From NCBI GenBank assembly GCA_017501055.1, contig JAFVXP010000013.1:1-12692 (forward strand): 12,692 nucleotides of DNA, given 5' to 3'. Below the pieces are notes generated by a model. That model saw only the letters and a list, made by a program, of their open reading frames with translations. It did not search any database and was not told the origin of the DNA. Origin of the DNA: Clostridia bacterium (lineage in GTDB: Bacteria; Bacillota; Clostridia; Oscillospirales; CAG-382). The position numbers and the translations under genes were made by a program. Below are positions 7,034 through 12,692 of this stretch, one piece after another (the first letter of the stretch is position 1; every line of letters starts with the position of its first letter).

Positions 7034-7040
7034 CCTCCCT
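7034..7040 (-). promoter_or_regulatory. Strong ribosome binding site of the dockerin gene
   Basis: AGGGAGG on the minus strand, 8 bases before the ATG. It is by far the strongest RBS of the three-gene unit, suggesting the last gene is translated most. Confidence 0.7.
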
Positions 7041-7054
7041 TTATTGTAATTTTT

Positions 7055-7528
7055 TTAAACAATAGATTGAACGATCGCATCGACGCCGACAGAAACGAAC
7101 GCCATTATAAATCCTGCGATCACTACGCCCAATGCGATGGGCCAAAAGCTTTTTTTGAAATCGAGGTTCAAGGTTATCGCAACCAAAGCACCCGTCCAGG
7201 CACCTGTGCCGGGAAGAGGGATTGCGACAAACGCAAGTAAACCCAAAAACAAGCTTTTTTCCATTGAGGTTATCTTTTTGGTAACCTTTTTTTCGCCAAG
7301 CTCGAGAATCTTTCTGAAGGGCCAGCCGATCTTATCGAACTTTGCGAAATATCTTAAAACCTTTCCGCCGTAGAGAAGCAAAAACGGAATAGGAAGAAGG
7401 TTTCCTATTACCGAAAGCGGAAAGCTTAAAAGCAAATTAAGATCATTTGCAACGGCATACGGTATTGCGCCACGTAGTTCCACTATCGGGAGCATACTTA
7501 TTGCAAAGAGTATGAGATAATGTATCAT
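7055..7528 (-). CDS. COG2426-type small membrane protein ('small multidrug export protein' family)
   Basis: This 157-residue, strongly hydrophobic product carries the two hallmark motifs of the family annotated Sm_multidrug_ex/COG2426. They are E-L-R-G-A-I-P-Y near residues 17-24 and I-P-L-P-G-T-G-A-W-T-G near 103-113. Each is followed by hydrophobic helices (about 30-56, 92-120 and 127-152), with a basic loop at about 57-90 (R-K-I-L-E-L-G-E-K-K-V-T-K-K). The two motifs resemble re-entrant hairpins of the wider DedA-like group, an inference rather than an established point here. The export label is historical and the substrate is not known. Only AAAGAAAAG-like purines precede the ATG, so the RBS is weak. 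The gene begins 18 bases after the previous stop, and the dockerin gene follows after 29 bases, consistent with one transcript. Confidence 0.85.
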   Translation of the reverse strand: MIHYLILFAISMLPIVELRGAIPYAVANDLNLLLSFPLSVIGNLLPIPFLLLYGGKVLRYFAKFDKIGWPFRKILELGEKKVTKKITSMEKSLFLGLLAFVAIPLPGTGAWTGALVAITLNLDFKKSFWPIALGVVIAGFIMAFVSVGVDAIVQSIV

Positions 7529-7546
7529 ATCAAATATCTTTTCTTT

Positions 7547-8449
7547 CTATTCCGGTTGAGACTTTTTCAACCGTTCAAATTCTTTTACGATTTCTTCATC
7601 GGTTTTTGCTTTTCCGAAATCCGAGAAAGTAAAATCATATATTATAACGCTGTCAACGGAAAAAATCTTCTGATTTATACTCTTTAAATATCCGTCTTCC
7701 AAAACAACGGTCAGCTCGAAATTAAGCTCTATTTCAACTTCCGAAGCGATAACGAAAAGCTCTAAAAGCTGTTTGTGGCAGTCTTTATCGGCAAAGGCAT
7801 ATTCCGCTTCCGAAACAATGCTGTGTGCCAAGCGTGCCAATGATTGAAGGTCGTTTTTAAAGCAATACGTCTTGTTCGAACCCGATTCTGTTTTTGAAAA
7901 ACCGAGATTTTCTATAAGATAATCTTCGTCCGCAAGGTCGAAAACGATCTTTCTTAAGGCACGTCCGAATTCTTCCTCATCGAGAACGTCTTTTGAGAAA
8001 ACTTCTTTATTCAAAAGACTTGCGATTCCCGAAGGGTTATTGTCAACGAGAAGTCCGAACGCTTCGAAGAGAGTTTCCAACAAGGGCTTTTCTTCACGTT
8101 TTGAAAAGCTCTTTGAACCGTCAAGAAGGTCTATCGTGTAAATATACTCTTTCGTGCGGTAGATATACTCCTTATCGGTAATCTCCGCAAAACCGTTTTT
8201 GCCGAAATCCTTTGGGAAAATATATTCAATTTCCGTTTCTTCCGAAAACCCGTTTTCTGCCGTTGTTTTTGTAGATTTGATTCTGAAAGAATCCTCTGTT
8301 GTTTGCAAGGAAGCAGAAACAACGTTTACCAACGGATTATTATTCAAATAAATCCCCGCAACCAACACAGCGATAACAGCTATCGCCAAAATCGAGGCGA
8401 GCGTTATGAAAAGGGGTTTACTAAAACGTTTTTTAGTACCGAAAGTCAT
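7547..8449 (-). CDS. Membrane-anchored extracytoplasmic protein of unknown function
   Basis: The product is 300 residues: a short basic cytoplasmic end (K-K-R-F-S-K), one hydrophobic helix at about 13-35 without a clear cleavage site or lipobox, and about 265 residues outside the membrane. The exported part is rich in Glu, Lys, Ser and Phe, with amphipathic stretches but no recognised motif. It may be an uncleaved signal anchor. It is first in a three-gene minus-strand unit and follows a good sigma-A promoter by an untranslated leader of roughly 84 bases. The ATG at 8449 is the only in-frame Met start, since an in-frame stop lies two codons upstream. No Shine-Dalgarno sequence is visible before it, which is unusual for this window. 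The gene is likely real by length and context; function cannot be assigned. Confidence 0.75.
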   Translation of the reverse strand: MTFGTKKRFSKPLFITLASILAIAVIAVLVAGIYLNNNPLVNVVSASLQTTEDSFRIKSTKTTAENGFSEETEIEYIFPKDFGKNGFAEITDKEYIYRTKEYIYTIDLLDGSKSFSKREEKPLLETLFEAFGLLVDNNPSGIASLLNKEVFSKDVLDEEEFGRALRKIVFDLADEDYLIENLGFSKTESGSNKTYCFKNDLQSLARLAHSIVSEAEYAFADKDCHKQLLELFVIASEVEIELNFELTVVLEDGYLKSINQKIFSVDSVIIYDFTFSDFGKAKTDEEIVKEFERLKKSQPE

Positions 8450-8539
8450 AGTCTACAGAATACGAGAAAAGCTATTTTTGTTTTCCAAAAAACAACCAAA
8501 ACTTCCTCATATTACACCATACAGATATATTCGAATGTA

Positions 8540-8568
8540 ATTCTATCAAATTTTTCGCAAAAGGTCAA
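8540..8568 (-). promoter_or_regulatory. Sigma-A promoter of the minus-strand three-gene unit
   Basis: On the minus strand, TTGACC (8568-8563) and TAGAAT (8545-8540) are separated by exactly 17 bases, each matching five of six consensus positions. The predicted transcript start is near 8533, leaving about 84 bases of untranslated leader before the ATG at 8449. Confidence 0.75.
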
Positions 8569-8618
8569 TAGAATACACAAAAAAATATTATTTTTTTTGA
8601 AGATATTTGGAAATTTTA

Positions 8619-8647
8619 TTGTATTTAAAGAATTTATATAGTATAAT
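8619..8647 (+). promoter_or_regulatory. Sigma-A-type promoter of murB-whiA-dnaE
   Basis: A perfect TATAAT (8642-8647) is preceded at 17 bases by TTGTAT (8619-8624), a half-consensus -35. The predicted start near 8654 lies downstream of possible earlier in-frame ATGs at 8607, 8646 and 8652, which supports the later murB start. It is divergent from the promoter at 8540-8568, about 50 bases away. Confidence 0.6.
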
Positions 8648-8677
8648 GAAGATGAATTATTATGTATTTATATATCC

Positions 8678-8686
8678 GGAGATGAT
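8678..8686 (+). promoter_or_regulatory. murB: Extended ribosome binding site of murB
   Basis: GGAGATGAT matches the extended anti-Shine-Dalgarno complement GGAGGTGAT with one mismatch and ends 7 bases before ATG 8694. This supports M-S-G-I-S-F as the N terminus, although the ATG at 8682 within the site is also in frame. Confidence 0.6.
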
Positions 8687-8693
8687 ATTACTG

Positions 8694-9566
8694 ATGAGCG
8701 GAATTTCTTTTACGTTGTCCGAAAACATAAATCTTGCCCCCTATTGCTCTATGAAGGCGGGCGGAAACGCAAAATATTTTGTCGAACCGAAGACCGAAGC
8801 CGAGCTTTTATATGCTTTGAAATATTTCAAGGCTATCGGCGAAAGATATATCGTCGTCGGAAAATGCTCGAACCTGCTCTTCCCCGACAGCGGATTTGAC
8901 GGCGCCGTCATTTCGGCTTGCTCTATGAAGGGTATGTCCGTTGAAAACGGTATTGTCACCGCAATGTGCGGAGAAACGCTTTCCTCGCTTGCAACTACGG
9001 CTTGCGAAAACAGCATAACGGGCTTTGAGTTTTGCTACGGTATCCCCGGCTCTGTCGGCGGCGGTGTTTATATGAACGCAGGCGCATACGGCGGAGAGCT
9101 TTCAAATATATTCGTCAGCGGTAGATTTATTAATGAATCGCTTGAGATCGTAACTCTCACCAAGGAAGAATTGGATTTCGGATACCGTAAAAGCAGAATG
9201 GCTTTTGAAGGATTGATCCTCATTTCTGCATCCTTTAAGGGTGAAGAAGGAAACAAGGACGAGATACGTTCGCTTATGGACGAACTTATGGCTAAAAGAA
9301 AAAGAACTCAACCGCTTGAATATCCAAGCTGCGGAAGCGCATTCAAGCGTCCTGTCAGTAATTTTGCAGGCGCACTTATCGAGCAATGCGGTTTGAAGGG
9401 TACTTCTGTCGGCGGTGCGGAGGTTTCGGAAAAGCACGCCGGCTTTATCATCAATAAAAACAATGCAACCGCAACCGACGTTATTAATTTGTTGAATCTC
9501 GTTTCGGACACGGTTTTTGAAAAAACGGGCGTACGTCTTGAACCCGAGATCAGAATTATTGAGTAA
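8694..9566 (+). CDS. murB: UDP-N-acetylenolpyruvoylglucosamine reductase
   Basis: MurB is a cytoplasmic FAD enzyme that uses NADPH to reduce UDP-GlcNAc-enolpyruvate to UDP-MurNAc, the second committed step of peptidoglycan precursor synthesis. The 290-residue product fits the shorter (type II) MurB. It begins with the substrate/FAD region (S-M-K-A-G-G-N-A), then G-K-C-S-N-L-L-F and the flavin signature G-I-P-G-S-V-G-G-G-V-Y-M-N-A-G-A-Y-G-G. Next are Y-R-K-S-R with the catalytic arginine, P-S-C-G-S-A-F-K-R-P with the proton-donor serine, and the final L-E-P-E-I-R with the catalytic glutamate. All expected active-site residues are present. Start 8694 is chosen from the promoter position and RBS; longer forms would begin before the predicted transcript start. 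It is first of a plus-strand operon, with whiA 17 bases downstream. Confidence 0.96.
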   Translation: MSGISFTLSENINLAPYCSMKAGGNAKYFVEPKTEAELLYALKYFKAIGERYIVVGKCSNLLFPDSGFDGAVISACSMKGMSVENGIVTAMCGETLSSLATTACENSITGFEFCYGIPGSVGGGVYMNAGAYGGELSNIFVSGRFINESLEIVTLTKEELDFGYRKSRMAFEGLILISASFKGEEGNKDEIRSLMDELMAKRKRTQPLEYPSCGSAFKRPVSNFAGALIEQCGLKGTSVGGAEVSEKHAGFIINKNNATATDVINLLNLVSDTVFEKTGVRLEPEIRIIE

Positions 9567-9583
9567 ATATAACAGGTGGTAAA

Positions 9584-10264
9584 ATGTCTTTTTCCTCCGA
9601 AATAAAGCAACAGCTTTTATCGAATATCCCCAAAAAGGACTGTTGCAAGGAAAATATTGAAAACGGAAAAGCGTTTGGCAGGCTAAATTCAAATTGCGAC
9701 AAGGATATAGGTTGTTTCCTGCGTGGCGTGTTCTTAAAATGCGGTAACGTAAGCGCACCGGGACGCAATTTTATGCTGTCGTTTGTCCTTCCCGACGATG
9801 AATATGCCGATTATATAGAAGAAATGCTTGAATCGGCAGGCTTGCCTCCAAAGCGTTCGGTAAGACGAAACAAGCCGTTACTTTATTATAAGGCAAGCGA
9901 AAGCATTGAAGACGTTCTTTCGTATATCGGCGGGGTTAAAGCCGCACTTGATATTATCAACACGAAAATTATGAGCGACGTGCGAAACACGGCAAACAGG
10001 ATCTGCAACGCAGAGACCGCAAATCTCGACCGTATTGCACGTGCCGCCGCAGAGCAATGCGAGGCAATAAAAGTCATTCAAAAATACGGTGTTATGCAGA
10101 ATCTTGCGCCCGAGCTTCGTGAATGCGCAGAGATCAGACTTGCAAATCCCGACATTAGCTTAAACGAGATCATCTCAAAGCTTCGTGAGCCTGTCAGTAA
10201 ATCGGGATTGAACCATAGATTCAGAAAACTTATTGAGATTGCAGAAATGCTTCAAAAAACTTGA
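9584..10264 (+). CDS. whiA: DNA-binding protein WhiA, short form lacking most of the first N-terminal lobe
   Basis: WhiA is a sporulation and cell-division regulator conserved in Gram-positive bacteria, with a degenerate LAGLIDADG homing-endonuclease fold plus a C-terminal helix-turn-helix. Family landmarks are clear: M-S-F-S-S-E-I-K at the start, F-L-R-G-V-F-L-K-C-G-N-V-S from about residue 43, R-N-T-A-N-R-I-C-N-A-E-T-A-N near 132-145, and in the HTH P-V-S-K-S-G-L-N-H-R-F-R-K near 203-215. WhiA is usually 300-315 residues; this one is 226. The gap lies between the N-terminal K-K-D-C-C (about residue 20) and F-L-R-G-V-F, where some 80 residues of the first lobe are missing, while the second lobe and HTH are complete. 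The start has AGGTGG upstream and murB ends only 17 bases earlier, so no longer upstream start is possible. The dnaE ATG is 13 bases downstream. Confidence 0.93.
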   Translation: MSFSSEIKQQLLSNIPKKDCCKENIENGKAFGRLNSNCDKDIGCFLRGVFLKCGNVSAPGRNFMLSFVLPDDEYADYIEEMLESAGLPPKRSVRRNKPLLYYKASESIEDVLSYIGGVKAALDIINTKIMSDVRNTANRICNAETANLDRIARAAAEQCEAIKVIQKYGVMQNLAPELRECAEIRLANPDISLNEIISKLREPVSKSGLNHRFRKLIEIAEMLQKT

Positions 10265-10277
10265 AAAAGGGACGCTT

Positions 10278-12303
10278 ATGGGCTTTGTTCACCTTCATCT
10301 TCATACAGAATACAGCCTTCTTGACGGTGAATGCCGCATAAACGAAATTCCCGATGCCGTTATAAATGCAGGTCAGAATGCCGTTGCCATTACCGACCAC
10401 GGTGTTATGTACGGTGCAGTTGATTTTTATAAAGCTTGCGTGGCAAAGGGAGTTCGTCCTATTATCGGTTGTGAGGTCTACGTTGCTCCACGTTCCATGG
10501 AGCAAAAGGACAGGCTTTTGGATTCCGATTATTCGCATCTTGTCCTCTTGGCGAAGAACGCAACCGGTTATAAAAACCTTATGGCTATCGTTTCAAAAGC
10601 GTTCACCGTTGGCTTTTATCAAAAACCGAGAACCGATATAGAAATGCTGACCAAGCATTCGGAAGGTCTTGTTGCGCTTTCGGGCTGTATTTCGGGAAGT
10701 ATTCCGAAGGCAATACTTGCGAACGACCTTTCTCTTGCGAGAGAACGTATTATAATCTTCGACCGCATATTCGGAAGAAATAATTTCTATCTTGAGCTTC
10801 AACGTCACGGAATTGACGGTCAGGAAGAAGTCAACCGTGCACTTATCAAATTCTCCCGTGAGCTTGATATTCCTCTTGTTGCCACCAACGACGCTCATTA
10901 TATTACAAGAGAGCACGCACAGATACAAAAGCTTCTCTCTGCTATTGCCACGGGCAACACGCTTGATAATTCAAGCTTTGGCATGGAAGGCAGCGAGCAT
11001 TATATAAAATCCGTTTCGGAAATGGAAGTCCTTTTCCGTGACGTACCTCAGGCTATTGAAAACACGGTTAAGATCGCAGAGATGTGTAATTTTGAATTCG
11101 ATTTCGATACTATGCATCTCCCTGCTTTTAAAACTCCCTCTCCTTATACGGCGCAAAGCTATCTTAAAAAGCTTTGTGACGAGGGCATTGACAGACTTGA
11201 AAGAGAGAACCGTCTTTGTGACGATATTTCGAAATACCGTGAAAGGATCGATTACGAGCTTTCGGTCATTCACAATATGGGGTTTGACGATTATCTCTTG
11301 ATAGTTTGGGATTTTGTCAATTATGCCCGTCAAAACGGTATTCCCGTCGGCTCGGGCAGGGGCAGTGCCGTCGGCAGTCTTTGCACCTATTCGCTCGGTA
11401 TTACACAAGTTGACCCGATACAGTTTGGGCTTCTTTTCGAGAGGTTTTTGAATCCCGAAAGAGTCAGTATGCCCGATATCGATATTGACTTCAGCGATGA
11501 ACGCCGAGGCGAGGTTATAGAATACGTTGCTTCTAAATACGGCCGTGCGCACGTTGCACAGATCATAACCTTCGGTAAGCTTGCCTGCCGTCAGGCTGTT
11601 CGTGATACGGGCCGTGCGCTTGGTATGAGCTATGCGTCCGTTGACGAGATCGCAAAGATGATACCGAGATATTTGGACGTTACGCTTGAATCGGCACTAA
11701 AGGAAAATCCCGAGCTTAAACAGCGTTACGATAACGACCCTGCGGCAAAGAAGCTTATTGATTTTGCATCAAAGCTCGAAGGCAGACCGAGAAATGCATC
11801 CACGCACGCTTCGGGCGTTGTTATAACCGACGAACCGCTTACAAACTATCTTCCTCTTGCGGTCAACGACAGCACAGTCGTTACTCAATTTCCGATGAAC
11901 ACCGTTGCCGACCTCGGTCTTCTTAAAATGGACTTTTTGGGGCTTCGGTTTCTATCTATAATACAAAGTACGGAAAAGCAGATTAGGAAAACAATCCCCG
12001 ATTTTTCTGCGGAATCACTTCCTCTTGACGATGAAGCGACCTATAATATGCTTTCCGAAGGAAACGCTATCGGTATTTTCCAGCTTGAAAGCGAGGGTAT
12101 GCGTCATCTTCTTTCAAAGCTTAAGCCAAGGAATTTGGAAGACGTTATATCGGTCATATCGCTTTACCGTCCCGGTCCTGCGCTTTCTATCGATACCTTT
12201 TTAAAGAATAGATTAAACCCCGAAAAAATAGAATATGACGACGAGCGTCTTAAGGATATTCTCTCCACAACCTGCGGTGTTCTGCTTTATCAGGAGCAGG
12301 TTA
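10278..12303 (+). CDS. dnaE: DNA polymerase III alpha subunit DnaE, 5' exon interrupted by a group II intron
   Basis: This is the replicative polymerase catalytic subunit, here its first 675 residues plus one base of codon 676. The PHP domain (about 1-270) carries all nine expected metal ligands: H7, H9, D40, H41, E66, H87, C137, D205 and H207. The polymerase core follows, with G-S-G-R-G-S-A-V-G-S, the catalytic M-P-D-I-D-I-D-F at 398-405 (D400 and D402) and the third acidic residue D552 in K-M-D-F-L-G-L-R. The frame is normal to Y-Q-E-Q-V at 671-675, where family members continue M-Q-I-A. Here it turns into 19 unrelated codons and a stop at 12360-12362, because an intron begins after the A of the next codon. 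ATG 10278 is chosen for the G-F-V-H-L-H-L-H start and AAAAAGGGA upstream. The rest of the gene (normally to about 1,150 residues) must lie beyond the window. Confidence 0.95.
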
Positions 12304-12692
12304 GTGCGACACGTTGCACGAAAAGAGAAGAAATTCTCGGAAAAGTGCCCCGTATAGAATAATAAAACTTAGTAAGTTATTGGTTAATCAATGGGCCAGA
12401 GCCCGCCTGTAAACGAAAAGAATAAAATCTAAACGGAGAACTTATGATTTGAAGAGTAGAATGATGGGGTAACGCCCTGAAATGCTCTCTCTAAGAGCCC
12501 CCACATGCATGACGAGTTGAACATCGAATTGTATGAAGCTGGGTAAGGCAGGCTGAGAACCACCCTAACAGAGAAGTTGTGGCTACGCAAGTAGCATCGT
12601 GACACACAATGGTGCTGAGGAAAGCTGCTCAGAGGTGAGTGGTGTGGTCTATAGGCCGTGAGGCTATAAAATATCCATGGTGAGAATGTACC
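12304..12692 (+). mobile_element. 5' part of a group II intron inserted in dnaE (domain I region)
   Basis: The element begins GTGCGAC, fitting the bacterial group II 5' consensus GUGYG, exactly where DnaE homology stops. No long open frame follows. Instead the sequence folds locally into hairpins with GNRA tetraloops: GAGAA-GAAA-TTCTC (12325-12338), GCTAC-GCAA-GTAGC (12582-12595, enclosed by TTGTG/CACAA at 12577-12581 and 12605-12609) and TATAGGCC-GTGA-GGCTATA (12650-12668). A further CTGAG/CTCAG stem is at 12615-12632. Such features are typical of domain I. The reverse transcriptase/maturase gene (normally in domain IV), domains V and VI, the 3' boundary and the dnaE 3' exon would all lie past the window, so class and mobility cannot be judged. 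Orientation is the same as dnaE, as splicing requires. An intein is excluded by the early in-frame stop. Confidence 0.88.

Noticed and set aside
6471..7049. Plus-strand frame of 192 codons opposite the dockerin gene
   Set aside because: It has no RBS and a cysteine/valine-rich composition from reverse codons, and lies entirely antisense to a gene with signal peptide, dockerin motif and strong RBS.
8471..8510. A 12-codon leader peptide (M-R-K-F-W-L-F-F-G-K-Q-K) on the minus strand in the untranslated leader
   Set aside because: It has no clear RBS, no regulatory codon run and no attenuator-type alternative hairpins. It is most likely chance in AT-rich DNA.
8607..8693. Longer murB N terminus from ATG 8607, 8646 or 8652
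   Set aside because: These starts lie at or before the predicted promoter -10 or transcript start, and the extra residues match no MurB. The RBS GGAGATGAT fits ATG 8694.
9102..9758. Minus-strand frame of 218 codons across the murB/whiA junction
   Set aside because: It is antisense to two well-identified genes and has no family resemblance.
12304..12362. The break in dnaE as a simple frameshift or an intein
   Set aside because: No frame downstream resumes DnaE homology within the 389 bases left, and an intein would need a continuous frame, whereas a stop occurs after 19 codons. The GTGCG start and GNRA-capped hairpins fit a group II intron better.
1..12692. CRISPR arrays, tRNA or rRNA genes, IS elements with terminal repeats
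   Set aside because: No regularly spaced repeats, no cloverleaf with TTCGA-type loop, no rRNA-like stretch and no transposase motif were seen. The only mobile element is the intron at the right edge.

Overview
The window looks like a chromosomal segment of an anaerobic Clostridia-type member of the Bacillota, probably from a gut-associated Oscillospiraceae-like lineage. The reasons are AT-leaning coding DNA, AGGAGG-type ribosome binding sites, two TTG starts with strong Shine-Dalgarno sites, TTGACA/TATAAT-type promoters, compact hairpin-plus-T-run terminators, a WhiA gene directly upstream of a DnaE-type polymerase, a type I dockerin domain, and a DUF4855 surface protein. The lineage is an inference; no rRNA is present.

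Layout. Bases 2-1215 hold the tail of an RNHCP-type zinc-ribbon gene coupled by a 1-base overlap to a five-helix membrane protein of unknown function, closed by a terminator. A lone MazF-family toxin gene follows (1372-1758). It converges, across a shared hairpin, on a large minus-strand gene (1807-3915) for a membrane-anchored surface protein (discoidin-like, DUF4855, Ig/cadherin-like, C-terminal anchor). Divergent from that gene is a plus-strand run: a cysteine-rich unknown (4014-4763), a small lipoprotein (4832-5338) and alanine racemase alr (5310-6410), ending in a strong hairpin that also faces the next minus-strand unit.

That minus-strand unit (8449 down to 6480) carries a membrane-anchored unknown, a COG2426-type small membrane protein and a small secreted dockerin protein. 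It is driven by a good sigma-A promoter at 8540-8568. Divergent from it is a second sigma-A promoter (8619-8647) for murB-whiA-dnaE. In many Bacillota, murB, rapZ, yvcK, whiA and dnaE are clustered; here rapZ and yvcK are absent from the cluster, and WhiA is only 226 residues, lacking most of its first N-terminal lobe.

The most striking element is at the right edge. The dnaE frame is intact from the PHP domain through the catalytic aspartates up to the conserved YQEQV motif. It is then broken after the first base of the next codon by a sequence starting GTGCGAC, which has the features of a group II intron 5' end: a GUGYG start and several hairpins capped by GNRA tetraloops. The intron runs off the window, so its reverse transcriptase, 3' end and the dnaE 3' exon are not visible. 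If this is the only replicative dnaE copy, the cell depends on splicing for a functional polymerase.

Functionally, alr and murB feed peptidoglycan precursor synthesis, WhiA links to division and chromosome biology, and DnaE replicates DNA. The remainder is mostly cell-surface or membrane material of unknown role.
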